Below are positions 1-9,120 of a stretch of DNA of 24,407 bases, piece by piece. Source of the DNA: Peronospora farinosa (taxonomy: Eukaryota; Oomycota; Peronosporomycetes; Peronosporales; Peronosporaceae); the NCBI GenBank assembly GCA_947646735.1, contig CANTFK010000326.1, forward strand, positions 1 through 24,407, given 5' to 3'. The notes under the pieces were generated by a model, which was not told where the DNA came from, searched no databases, and saw only the letters and a program-made list of their open reading frames with translations. Position 1 is the stretch's first letter. Each line of letters opens with the position of its first letter. The position numbers were made by a program, and so were the translations under genes.

Positions 1-504
1 GGTATAACTAGTCCTCGGACAGCCGAGCGCCGTCGCGCAAAGTCTTGTCTCGAGATGATCAGGTTCCGTGGCGCCATCGCGGCTCTTTGGGGTTCTTGGA
101 TTTTAATTTGAGAGGACCCCAGCCAGTGGCTGACATCATGGCTCTGGAATGCCGAAGCCTCCGCGACAACACCTTCCACCGCAGAAGCGTGCACTTGTAT
201 AGAGGCTCCGGTGTCGATAGTGATATTCACCAGTCGATCCGCCATTTGTTGTTTGAGCGATAGCGATGTCCTCAGCTGGAGACACCGACATCGTCAGCAA
301 GTGATCTTGCCTCTCGGAACAGCAGCGCCAGGTGTGGCTTGCGTTGAGGATGGTGCGTCCGTAGTTGCAAAAGAATGAGCGCACTGTCCCCCACGACATA
401 GGTGAGAAGCCGCTAGCCTTCGCTAGACCTTGCTTGGCTAAGCCCGTGCACGAGCCCCCAGTATTCAGCGACATTGTTAGTGGTATTTGCAGAGTCGTAG
501 GCCA
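1..504 (-). pseudogene. LINE RNase H, C-terminal half and tail (runs off window)
   Basis: This is the second half of a LINE-encoded RNase H, the domain that degrades RNA in RNA/DNA hybrids after reverse transcription. Reading leftward from about 502, the frame gives SANTTNNVAEYWGL (catalytic Glu in AEYW) and then VVGDSALILL (catalytic Asp). It has in-frame stops near 429 and 268. After a frame change it gives NKMADRLVN (last catalytic Asp) and a tail with a DVSHWL motif that stays open to base 1. The N-terminal half lies at 1686-1960; element E separates the two. All four acidic residues of the D-E-D-D set can be found across the halves, but the stops and the frameshift make it a pseudogene. 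Family recognition is from motifs; the retrotransposon origin follows from the RT remnant upstream. Confidence 0.72.
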
Positions 505-619
505 TGCTCGTGTGGTGGAGTGGGCTCTCAAAATTGTGTGATGAGAACCCAAACCACTCACCTTGCCGGACTGCCGACTGTCGGAGGGGGGTACCCCGAT
601 GCCGCGTATGGAACTTCTC

Positions 620-850
620 TCACCTTGTGTCCCCGTCGGCTAGCAAGTTGCACTCTTCGAAAGACTTGGTGAGAATGTAGGCGTCTGCTTTGAGGAAGGT
701 AGACCTTGGGGGCCTCGAATGGATATGCTTCACTCGGTGGGACGGTAGGTGGTCACTCGATCGACCTTGTCGATAGTGGGCTATAGACAAATTATTTAGG
801 TAGATTGTTATCCCTGGCATTTTCCTTCTTGTTTCAGGGGTATTAACCAC
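620..850 (-). other. Short unrecognised open frame in element E
   Basis: A 76-codon minus-strand frame lies between the PBS-like site and the RNase H junction. That is where the leader or the start of gag would be in an LTR element. Its product is rich in Arg, His and Ser and has no motif I recognise. It may be the start of a decayed gag or simply a chance frame. Confidence 0.2.
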
Positions 851-999
851 CTGAATTTTACTTTGCTCCTGGACCGTGAGGTAAGGGAGACCGCTTCCGA
901 TAGAGGGTCTGGGGGGGGGGGATTATACTCGAACGAGCTCACAGGACAGGTATATTCTGGAGATGTATCGGCACTTGAACTAAACCACGGAACTGTCTT

Positions 1000-1013
1000 A
1001 ATCGGGGCGCCAA
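1000..1013 (-). other. Putative primer-binding site of element E
   Basis: Just downstream (minus strand) of an LTR-like segment ending in TACA is TTTTGGCGCCCCG. A TGG a few bases after a terminal CA is the expected layout for a PBS, which pairs with the CCA end of a tRNA. I cannot name the tRNA from sequence alone. Confidence 0.4.
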
Positions 1014-1015
1014 AA

Positions 1016-1479
1016 TGTATCCCTTACCGGAACAGGTGGTAGCTTGAGCAAGTTTTTTTTGGGTGACGGATTCGTGCCACGTAGATCGCAAATTAAGTAG
1101 TATTTAGTATAGTTCAATCCTTTTAGTTTCTTTACTCCATCCTTGCCTGAAGCTCTGATTCCTTGTGTTAACTGATTATGATTCCTTGCGTTGACTGGTT
1201 AGGAGTGACTGAACTTGAGGGCACGGGTATACCGAAGAGGGACCAGGTCTACCGATGAGAAATTCAGGTCAACCGACGAGGGACCGGGTCTACCGAGGAG
1301 GGGCCGAGGTCGACCAACGAGGGACCCAGGTCTACCGATGACGGACCGGGTCGACCAACGAAGAACCCAGGTCTACCATTGATGGACCGGGTCGACCAAT
1401 GAGGGACCGGGTCGACCAATGAGGGACCGGGTCGACCAATGAGGGACCGGGTCGACCAATGAGGGACCGGGCCCTTACA
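1016..1479 (-). repeat. LTR-like segment of element E
   Basis: A 464-bp segment that on the minus strand begins TGTAAGGGCC and ends GGGATACA, so it has TG...CA termini with short TGTA/TACA inverted ends. It is followed on the minus strand by a PBS-like TGG sequence. More than half of it is the 20-bp minisatellite at 1222-1472. No second copy is in the window, so calling it an LTR depends on termini and PBS only. Confidence 0.45.
1222..1472 (+). repeat. 20-21 bp minisatellite inside the element E LTR
   Basis: About 12-13 head-to-tail copies of a 20-21 bp unit built around ACCGGGTCGACCAA. The last four (about 1393-1472) are perfect 20-mers, while the leftmost ones are diverged (for example GGTCTACCGA variants). 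The gradient from diverged to identical copies suggests recent expansion at the right-hand edge. Many units contain the palindrome GTCGAC. The repeat leaves minus-strand frames open (GRPGPSLVD-like peptides), which I take as by-products. Confidence 0.85.
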
Positions 1480-1685
1480 AAGCGGACCATGGTTGACTCC
1501 TTTATGGTTCCGGTTATCCGGTACCCTGACATTAATATATCTCTTATGGGTCCTGCAGATTGTTCTCCGCCAACGGTCGCTTCCCCTCGAGGCCCCTGTC
1601 TCTCTGGTCTCTTTTCCCTGATAAACGGTCTATACTCCGTATCCACTTGGATTTTGGGGTCTTCATATCTCAAAACAAGCGCTTC

Positions 1686-1960
1686 GCCACACTCGATACC
1701 CACAGGACGCATGCTGCGTGCGTCTGCGTGTGAAGTTGGACAATGACGGATCCTGCTCCGCCCGGTCCAGGATTTCCTCTCGACCCCCCGTCGAAGAAAA
1801 GCAGGTACAAAACCCCAGATAGATTGTCACGCGGTAGCGATCGCAAGGGAGGTGGATTTTCAAAGCCGATGATGGTATCAGCAAGCCCGACCGTACTCGT
1901 GCGAACAGGTATCCGTCTACCCCCATGTCCGACTGATATGTTGAACTTCAAAACCGAGTA
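1686..1960 (-). pseudogene. LINE RNase H, N-terminal half
   Basis: The minus-strand frame reads LLFFDGGSRGNPGPGGAGSV, the first strand and first catalytic Asp of an RNase H fold. The GGSRGNPGPGG signature is of the archaeal-like type described in some plant and oomycete LINEs. It follows directly after the LINE tail region and ends at WVSSVA, where element E interrupts it. The continuation is at 1-504. The downstream residues KRLF before the stop come from the insert. Confidence 0.72.
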
Positions 1961-2650
1961 ACGAAATTGTGTCCTGGCTCTCGCGATGTGTACTTCTGTG
2001 GCAAAAGTGAGTCTTCCAAGCGGCGGAGACGCTCAGCATAGATGGAATGTAGTGTCGTAGAAACGAGAAATCGCCAGAGCTCCCGCATTTCTGGAAAGAT
2101 CGCGTCCTTCGCTTAAGACAACTCTATGCCGGGGTCGATAGCTTTTTTATGGCATCCAATGCAGAACTCGGAATACTCGGAAGGTCCATGCCAAACACCC
2201 ATACATGAAGTTCTGCCTCCTTCAAATCGCCTATCTTTCGTCACCGTTCAAGTAGAAAATCCCAACGGCACGGGCACTAGACCAATTCCAGAATACATGA
2301 CTAGCCATGGCCGGTAAGTATGTCGGACACTCTGAGTCGGGGCATGATAGATCTTGGCTAGCCCCGTTCCAGAGCGAGAAGCTGTTACTCTTTAGACGAT
2401 AAAGCGTCTGCGCGTTGTTCGGGAAAGAAGCCCGTATTTTACGGATGTCTCTCCACTCGATCAGAGATGTACCTGCTGCAATCACTTGGAAGTCCGGCTT
2501 CTCCACTCGTTCGTCGCAAATACGTTTACCTTCAACACTTCGCCTGCGAAAAATGATCTTTTTGAGTTTTCGTCGTTGCGGCCTACATCGTCGACGGCCA
2601 GCCCTTAGGTGTACAACACGCGTAAGCGTTGGATGTGCACCAAAGTGCAC
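1961..2650 (-). pseudogene. LINE reverse transcriptase C-terminal region
   Basis: A 139-codon minus-strand frame (2231-2650) ends with SFSLWNGASQDLSCP and SHVFWNWSSARAV. This matches the zinc-binding region often found at the end of LINE reverse transcriptases (pattern of W, C-x-x-x-C, then H-x-F-W-x-C and A-x-x-W). The Cys expected after HVFWN is Trp here, so zinc binding is probably lost. From 2230 to 1961 the homology seems to continue in shifted frames (an EVHIARARTQFRYSV-like tail) with stops. No catalytic RT core is in the window. I am fairly sure of a LINE origin and unsure of the clade. Confidence 0.6.
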
Positions 2651-2952
2651 GGTAAATCCACGTGGCGGTATCGCAAGCAGCGATACTTAAGACTGTAGCC
2701 ACCCTACCCGCCATACCGTGTCGAAGTGCGATAGCGATGTACCATCTCGGTCGAGAAGCCAGTAATGATATTTGTAGACCTTTGTCGAGTACTCAATGAA
2801 TGCCCCCATTCACCCGACCCGTATAAAAGTGCTGATAAATTGTATGGAAAGTTAAGGCTAAAGGTCCCAAAATGACGGTGCTTCGCCATAGAGTAAGTAG
2901 CCATGTCACACTTGGGCAAAAGTTAGACAATACCGCTCTGAGTCGTCTTCAA
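2651..2952. other. Unassigned remnant between LINE and 3' LTR of A
   Basis: About 300 bp with only a 71-codon minus-strand frame (2704-2919) that I do not recognise. It is probably more of the decayed LINE, given its position upstream of the RT remnant on the same strand. Element A ends immediately to its right, and the five bases next to its LTR are TTCAA. Confidence 0.35.
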
Positions 2953-3549
2953 TGTAAACGGGCACTCTTACAAAGTTGCCTCGTGCTACTTAGCACACAC
3001 CTTCAGCACAAGCGAGGAAGCGGTTAGACCGTCTTACCTTCGCGTGCTAGGGTGGATGTACGGTTGGTCGACTGTTTAATCAGTCGTACCATCAGTTGAC
3101 TCTCGCTTAAGCGAGAGCGCAACGAACTTCTGAACAAGAAGTCACCGACGTCACGCAGAAGCTTTTTCAGCTTCTCGTGTGCGGTGCTTTTGATTTAGCA
3201 AATTCAGGACTGAGCTATATTTAATGAATCATAATTAAATATAACTTAGCTAGTGATTGGCTAATTATATATAGATCGGATACGCGACTCTTTAGAAGCG
3301 TATCCTGACGCATGAACTTAAATCTAGATTGAAGCTTGCGAATGACGTCCTTCTGAGACGTCGCGATACGTAGCTTTAACTAGCGTCATTCCTTCCCATG
3401 TGAAACCATCAATGGATATCACATTCACGAGGGTGTATCACATTTGTGTATCGCACCCAAGTGACAGGTCAAAAGTAATCATGGATACTTTTAGACCTTA
3501 CATAAAGTATATTACTTAATGTTTACGTGCATCTAGATACCCTGTTACA
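2953..3549 (-). repeat. 3' LTR of element A (597 bp)
   Basis: On the minus strand the LTR starts TGTAACAGGG (3549) and ends CCGTTTACA (2953). A polypurine tract immediately precedes it. Its first 458 plus-strand bases (2953-3410) are repeated at 10254-10711. It is unusually dense in short perfect inverted repeats: 2983-2996, 3069-3086, 3100-3117 (18-nt palindrome CTCTCGCTTAAGCGAGAG), 3126-3142, 3152-3179, 3216-3243 (10-bp stem), 3278-3305 (8-bp stem), 3321-3330, 3344-3362, 3466-3498 and 3500-3522. The LTR would supply promoter and polyadenylation signals; I cannot place them with confidence. Confidence 0.9.
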
Positions 3550-3563
3550 CCATCCCCCCTTTT
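3550..3563 (-). other. Polypurine tract of element A
   Basis: The minus strand reads AAAAGGGGGGATGG directly before the TGTAAC start of the 3' LTR. A purine run here is the primer for plus-strand DNA synthesis in LTR elements. It fixes both the LTR boundary and the orientation of the element. The 90 bp from 3564 to 3653 hold nothing else I recognise except a CTCAATTT at 3644-3651, which resembles the oomycete initiator pattern. Confidence 0.8.
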
Positions 3564-3653
3564 AGAACGATTTTTACATTTGCAAAACATCACCTAGGAG
3601 ACAGAGAGACTGCGAGCCGTTGTAAAACGCGCCGCTTAGTCCTCTCAATTTTC

Positions 3654-4990
3654 ATGCCACCGAAACGTGGTAAGGATGATGGGTCGTCTGCAAAGGCGCC
3701 CATGCAGTCCAACACTAAGCGCAAGCGCCGCGATGATCGCAGCCGTCGCAAAGTGCTTCAGGCACTGAGGCGAATCTTCCATCTCACTATGATGTGGATG
3801 AAGATCCATCTCTCATTGTAGACTACAATGAAAGCACGCTATTGCCATCAACCCAAAGTGTAGATGAGCAAAGCGCATTGATGGGACATATGTCCCCATC
3901 ATTTGTGGCAGGAAGCTTCTATGCTTCCTGCAAGTGAAGATAAGGCCTCGTCGCCTGCGCCTACGAGCGCAGCGACTAAGACTGAGCGCGCTACTTCGAA
4001 AGGAGCAGTCGCGACTCAATCAGATGTGACTCCTCAAGCTGATGTCTTGACAATCCATAACGGAGAGTCAGACTAAGGTGAGTGTGAGCGTAAAGCTCCA
4101 CCGAGTACACGGTCAGCCTCACTAGCCCGCCGTCGCGAGGACGGCTACGTGAGTGGTGGCTTGCCACCAATGCCACCTTCATCCGAGTGGATAAACTCGA
4201 AGGGATCTAGTGCAGCGCTTTTGCAGCGTGTCACTATTGACGCTCATAAATTTTATAGCGTCTTTCCTTTGTGAAAAAAGCAGGGCAAAGCACTTGGTCG
4301 TGCTTTCTCAATTCCAGTCATGCTGCGTTCTAACGAAAAAGCCGACGAATATGAAGCTGAACTTTGGCGCCGTGTTACCTTGCATGTAGATGCAACGAAA
4401 CAACGGTCGCAGCGAATCAGCTTCGCCATGACGCGTGCAAATGAAATCTTGGGTGGTAAGCAACCCCCACTTGATTCTCGCTACGCTTCGTCTTCTGCTA
4501 GTCCATCCGGATCTAGTAGAAAGACGCCAGCTAGTGCTGCTTCACATAAGAAGCCACCAGCCCAGGCACGTCGACGCGCAAAGCGTCAAAAGGCTACCAT
4601 GAGTCAAAGCTCGTTGGGTAACCCTTCCACTGGACCAGGATTTGGAGCTTTCGCTTCACAAACCGGTGGGCCAACAGCCTTCCAACAAGGAACGAGTATT
4701 CCCTTCCGTGTCCACCAACACAGGTGGCGGATCTCGAGAGTCAAGTCTCACGACTGACTTCGGATCTGCGCGATGTGAGGGCGAGGGACCGTCAGGGGTA
4801 TGACCGCCTGAAGACCCGTTTGGACAATTTAGAGCGACTGGTGATGAGAGACCCGCGTCAAGCGCGGAGTCCTCCTCGATCGCCGAGTCCTCTGTCGCCT
4901 CGTTCGTATACAGGGAGCCTATCGGCTTCCTCGTCGCCTGATCGGCCGCGACGCTCGACTCACAGTCGGCGTCACCATCGGTCTCGTTAG
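3654..4990 (+). pseudogene. Antisense coding region inside element A, unknown function
   Basis: A plus-strand coding region opposite to the host element, broken into four frames. Segment 1 starts with ATG at 3654 (MPPKRGKDDG) and has a basic NLS-like KRKRRDDRSRRK. Segment 2 (about 3770-3940) is acidic (DVDEDPSLIVDYNE). Segment 3 (about 3920-4757) stays in one frame for about 280 codons with only two stops (near 4074 and 4272). It includes NEKADEYEAELWRRV, a helical stretch, and then a Ser/Ala/Lys-rich part. Segment 4 (4716-4990) has a coiled-coil-like DLESQVSRLTSDLRDV followed by an Arg/Ser/Pro-rich tail. Segment 4 overlaps the integrase tail on the other strand and could be partly a shadow. 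I recognise no family. Composition suggests a nuclear or nucleic-acid-binding protein; this is inference. Confidence 0.5.
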
Positions 4991-6323
4991 ACCGATGTGG
5001 ATATGTGATCTCTTGTGGATCCACATACCGTTTCAGACGACCCACGTAAAATACGGGGTGCGTCTTCATATACGGTGAGAGAGTGAGCCTATAATTTTGG
5101 TCTCCGACTTCTTCAACCACCGTAAATGGCCCAATGAATCGGGGCAATAGCTCAGTAGTACCACCAGGTAGTAAAAACAATGCATGTTTAGGTAGGATAG
5201 CAGTACTTAATAGCACTTTGTCCCCAACACTAAAGTGTTCATTGTTTTTGCGACCATGCTGGTCCGCATATTGTTTTTGCTTGTCCTGTGCGCTTGCCAT
5301 CGCGTCACGGACTTTACGTGTGATGGCTAATCGCTCATCCACAAAGCGCTGAGCTTCGCTCACGCTTTAAACATCCAGCTCGCCGATGACGCCTCCAAGA
5401 GGTCGTTCATGGGTCGACGCAGTTGATAAAACTATAGTGTCATCGTCAAGGAGCACTGGCATTAATTGTCGTGCCTCCTCTGTGACACCTATAGGTGACG
5501 TGACCACTGATAAATTAGCAGTGTCACTAGGGCTACTTTGACCCGCTTTGGCATTCGCACCGAGCGAAGTGAGGGCCCTCCCCCACTAAGAATCGGGCTG
5601 CGCACAAACGAGACGGCGTCCGAGGATGGCGCAGTCCGTTAATGTAAAACGGTGTTTCACCCGTACTGGCGTGAACACTGTTATTAATAGCGAGCTCCAC
5701 GAATGACAATTGCTTGCTCCATTATTTGGGAGTAGCTACAGTACGCAACACATCCGCCACGACTCGATTGGCCCGTTCTGTTTGACGATGATTGGGTGTT
5801 GACATGTGGAGGTTGCTACCCAGAAGCTCAAGCACATGTCGCCAAAAACCCGACGTAAAACGCGGATCCCGGTCCGATAGTGTGGACTCGGGCATCCCGT
5901 GTAGTCGATACACGTGATCCAAAAAACAAGAGGGCAGCCTCATTTCTTGAGATCTTGGTGCTACATGGTGCTAAATGCACCATCTTGCTCAGTCTGTCTA
6001 CAAAGACAAACGAGCCCCGTCCTGCCTTTATGGTCAGGCGGTAAGCCAAACATAAAGTCCAAACTGACCGATTTCCGACATTCTGTTGGAAGCGGCAGTG
6101 GCTTCAGTGGCGCACTGCTACAAGGTGCAGGCTTTATGCGCTGACTCTCTTCGCAAGATCGAATATAGTTGGCCACCCACCGGTATAGGTGGGGCCACCA
6201 AAATTTCTCTGACACTCGTAAGAATGTCTTTTCACGGCCCAGATGCCCACTAGATGGCGCATCATGGCACTCGTGAAGTATCATCAGATTGAGATCTGTG
6301 TCATGAGGGACATCGATTCTCAA
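4656..6323 (-). pseudogene. Integrase of element A
   Basis: Integrase inserts retroelement cDNA into the genome. From the N-terminus (right) there is a zinc-finger region with HECHDAPSSGHLG and then SCEESQ, where the second Cys of the usual C-x-x-C is Ser. The first catalytic Asp is in SVSLDFMFGLP. After frameshifts, FVFVDRLSKMVHLAP and STLSDRDPRFTSGFW give the second Asp. The catalytic Glu region reads NHRQTERANRVV and appears shortened by about three residues. NNSVHASTGETPFYING follows, after a TAA near 5722. The C-terminal part (4656-5363) has RFIGPFTVVEEV and KTHPVFYVGRLKRYV, typical of the gypsy GPY/F region. The frame ends soon after PPPVLVDTEGN, where many oomycete gypsy integrases continue into a chromodomain. 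None is found here. Confidence 0.85.
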
Positions 6324-6390
6324 GGGATCACAAGGTGACAGCTGATGCCATAGTAGGCCATCATTGTAACTAAAGCTATTAAGTTCGTTT
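6324..6390 (-). other. Degraded RNase H-integrase linker of element A
   Basis: Short spacer in which the minus-strand frames contain several stops. It sits where the variable linker between RNase H and the integrase zinc finger lies in gypsy polyproteins. Confidence 0.4.
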
Positions 6391-7680
6391 TTAGGTGCGA
6401 CGGAAGGATAACCTTTCGCTCGCTAAATGATCCAACAGCAGGCGACAATGTTCGTCTTGTCTGAAACACTCTTTTATATTGGAGGCCATTGAGCTCGTCA
6501 CATGGTAGGACTTCAAGGCTGCTAATGTTGACGACTTAACCTGTGCTTTCGCACTAGACACACTTTCCTGGTGTCTTGCGTCGAAGTCTGGTCTTCGCGA
6601 TAAAGCGTCAGCCAAGACATTCGACTTACCTGGCTTATATGTAACTTTGAAATTAAATTCAGAGAAGAATGTTAGCCATCTCGATTTCCTAGGCGAGAGG
6701 TGCGGTGAATTTATAGCGGTCCGCAGTGATGCGTGATCCGTATAAACCACAAAAGGTTCGGTGCCCAAGAGATGCACACGAAACTGAACAAGAGCATACT
6801 TTATTGAAAGTAGCTCCTTTTCATGCACAGGGTAATTAAGCTCTGCGGCTTTCAAAAGCCAAGAATGATACGAAATGACACGGTTAACGCCGTTGTCATC
6901 TCTTCTGCATGAGCGCGCTGCCGATTGCAAAATTGCCTGCATCGCAGATGACGCTAAAGAGCTTATCCGCATCTGGCAATGCCAAGACCGGTGCCTCTAC
7001 AAGAGATTGCTTCACTGAAGTGAACGCATCTTCTTGCTCCTTTGACCAAGTCCAATCTGCATCCTCTTTCAAAAGTTCAGACAATGTCTTAGTCTTCTGC
7101 GCATAATTCTTGATGTACTTATGCAAGTAATTAGCTAGCCCAAGAAATTGGCGCAGATCCTTCACATGACGTGGGACTGGCCATTACTTTACAGCCTTTA
7201 CCTTTTCTGGGTCTGCTCGTACACCTTGTGCACCTACGATGCAGCCCAGTACAGGTATCTCGGGGACCCCTATTACGCACGTTTGCAAGTTTACGTATAA
7301 TTGGGCGTCACCCAGAGTCTGCAACACAGCTTCTAAATGACGCTTGTGCGACTCTATTGCTCTCAGACCTTCATCCGCCCAACTATGCACGAATACATCG
7401 TCAAAGTAATGGGGCGCGTAGGTACGGCGCTGACGCATCACGTGATCCACTACTCGGTTGAATGTTGCCGGAGCATTTTTCAAAACTTGTGGCATCACAA
7501 GCCACTCCCACAGCATACTGCTTGGGGTGCTTACTGCCGTTTTGGCTTCATCAGTATCTGTCATGAGAACCTCATAGTAGCCATCCTTCAGATCCAACGC
7601 GGAAAAGATAGTTGACTTTCCCATGGAATTCAACAAGACATCTTTCCGCGAGATCGGCGTTTGAGCCGGAATGGTGGCGT
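6391..7680 (-). pseudogene. Reverse transcriptase and RNase H of element A
   Basis: The RT part has TIFSALDLKDGYY (first catalytic Asp), WEWLVMPQVLKNAPATFN and PHYFDDVFVHS (YxDD-type centre, about 7397-7408). The frame then continues through an in-frame TAA at 7184 into RQFLGLANYLHKY. RNase H begins at VICDAGNFAIGSALMQ, shifts frame near 6900, and continues with YPVHEKELLSIKYAL, VVYTDHASLRTA and NVLADALSRRPD, so the acidic active-site set is present. Near 7680 a deletion has removed the stretch that normally reads CVKKATGGWRIV before ATIPAQTPISRKD; element D still has it. These lesions inactivate the copy. Confidence 0.88.
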
Positions 7681-7692
7681 GTTCAGCATATT

Positions 7693-8490
7693 TTAAGCAT
7701 GAGCGAAGAACTTAAAGATGCAATTGACCTGTTCCTTCGGCAACGGCCATTGCCTGGTCACAAAATACTTGGTGCCAGGCTCCAGGTCAATTTCGTGCCT
7801 GATGCCCCTATCGGCCGGTAGGCGGCTCGGCACTTCTGCTGGAAACACATCACGGTGTTTCCACAGAACATCATAGAACGGGCTGTCCTTCAAGGCATCC
7901 CAGCCTTGAGCAGCAAACGGTTTCTTCTTGTCGGTTTCCAAGACGCTGTCATCCATCGTGGATGAAGAGAAACAGTCCACCACGTTTTCTTCTGGAACTA
8001 GTGCGACTATCTCGTGGATCTTTCCTTCCTTCAATTCGGACAGGAACAGATCCCACGTCAGCTCCGAGAGATTTACTATCTCCTCGGCAGATGCCAAGAC
8101 AAGTTGGAGCATCTCAACTGAGGATACCTCCAGCATCTTGTCTTCGACGACCTCGAACAACTCGTTCGAAGGCCCGTCTTCTTGGACCGAGACTGATCCA
8201 AGGGTCACTCGTTTCGACGTGCCCTTGATCGTCTTAATACGTCTGGTGCTCGTTCTTCGAGTCACCACGGCCTTTGACCTGGAAGAAGGTGTCGTTGCTA
8301 TCTCAGCTAACGCACTCCTTCCAACCGCACCAGGCTCTTGGCTCTGTGCCGGTTCTTGTGACGCTTGACTTCCTGTCAGCCCACCATCATCTGCCACAGG
8401 CTCTCGGCTCTGTGCAGGACTATTGGACGCATGACTAATTGCCATCGTCCCATTCACTACACCCCTCACCTGGGTAGAAATTTGTGTCAC
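7693..8490 (-). pseudogene. Protease-RT linker and N-terminal RT segment of element A
   Basis: A 265-codon open minus-strand frame. The first part is a low-complexity linker rich in Ser, Gln, Glu and Pro (for example SQEPAQSQEPG), with a short repeated segment. A basic patch (RRTSTRRIKTIKG) and acidic helices follow. Then come FYDVLWKHRDVFPAEVPS, LPADRGIRHEIDLEPG and VTRQWPLPKEQV, the conserved entry to gypsy reverse transcriptases. It ends at a stop right where the RT deletion begins. Protease lies immediately upstream in another frame because one base near 8489 is missing compared with fragment B. Confidence 0.8.
8333..8433 (-). repeat. Short duplication in the A linker, period 66 nt
   Basis: Two similar stretches of about 35 nt start at 8333 and 8399 on the plus strand (both GGCTCT..GCTCTGTGC...). 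They encode related peptides, SQEPAQSQEPGA and SNSPAQSREPVA, 22 codons apart and in frame. The match fades after about 35 nt, so this is an old or partial duplication. Confidence 0.55.
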
Positions 8491-9113
8491 CTACTTCCTG
8501 TCAAGGCACTTTCAACTACTCCAGGCTTCACGAGCTGGGTAGTTCCTGGTGTCGATTGACACACCGTCATCGCACCCTCGACTGTGTTGGACACAGCATC
8601 AGCCACATAAGCCTCTCGCAAGAGCACATCCTTTCCGGTGTCTTGCGTAGAGCTAGGGACTGTGCGTGTACGCCAGTCTATCCATGGTTGGTGTTTAGCC
8701 AACCAAGGCATGCCTAGGATGAGGTCATACGAACTTGCCATACCTAAGCACTGTGAACTTCTCTTTAATAAGAGAAGTCACTGAAACTGAAGGCGAGTTC
8801 AACTTGAACTCCCTCCGATTTGACGAGCGCGCCGTTCGCTAAACGAACGATCGCCTCTTCTCGCTTTCCATCCTGGCAAAGCGACTCATAACTCGCCGGT
8901 CTCTTTTTTAGAGCCGCGAGTTTCACAAAGTTTTGTGATGCACCCGAATCCACGAGAAGGGTCATCACTTGGTCATAGCCTCGTACTCGAGCGCTATAGA
9001 CCAAAAGGGTTGAGGTCCGACCTTTCGGTACCTCAGGGACTATGCTACCCATTTGTTCGATAATTCTGAGCATAGGGGTAGCTTCAGAGTCCGCGACAGT
9101 AGGGCATCCCGCC
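8487..9113 (-). pseudogene. Aspartic protease (retropepsin) of element A
   Basis: This protease would cut the Gag-Pol polyprotein. The active-site motif LLVDSGASQNFV has its catalytic Asp at about 8948-8950. Downstream are SYDLILGMPWL, the conserved second motif of gypsy retropepsins, and WIDWRT. Two single-base insertions near 8748-8775, relative to fragment B, shift the frame between these motifs. The protease frame opens about 40 nt before the gag stop in the -1 frame relative to gag and has no stop until these lesions. See the stem-loop at 9097-9120. Confidence 0.85.
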
Positions 9114-9120
9114 CCTACTG
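9097..9120 (-). promoter_or_regulatory. Stem-loop enclosing the gag stop codon of element A
   Basis: The minus strand has CAGTAGGG, 8 bases, then CCCTACTG: a perfect 8-bp stem whose 5' arm contains the gag stop TAG (9115-9117). Protease continues in the -1 frame. The position where fragment B has GGGAAAT reads GGTAAAT here, so the slippery site is either lost in A or not ancestral. A recoding role is inferred. Confidence 0.5.

Larger units (their letters stand above)
505..1685 (-). mobile_element. Element E: insertion splitting the LINE RNase H
   Basis: About 1.18 kb separates two halves of one RNase H reading frame. The same 4 bases (GCCA on the plus strand) occur at both edges, at 501-504 and 1686-1689. 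Removing the insert with one copy joins SSVA to YDSANTTNN in frame, as expected for a target-site duplication. Inside are an LTR-like segment (1016-1479), a PBS-like site next to it, and about 500 bp of unrecognised leader-like sequence (505-999) with a 76-codon minus-strand frame at 620-850 and a run of ten or more G near 911. No gag or pol is visible, so this is probably an internally deleted LTR-element derivative. The outermost ends do not form clear matching termini, so its class is uncertain. Confidence 0.55.

Noticed and set aside
1222..1472. CRISPR-like array
   Set aside because: Units are contiguous without unique spacers, and the context is a eukaryotic LTR; this is a minisatellite.
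1016..1479. Element E as a solo LTR
   Set aside because: No matching short repeat flanks the LTR itself; the GCCA duplication flanks the larger 1.18-kb insert, and a PBS-like site adjoins the LTR.
8487..8741. Plus-strand frames across 7900-8720 as host genes
   Set aside because: The minus strand shows protease and RT motifs in the same region; the plus frames have no motifs.
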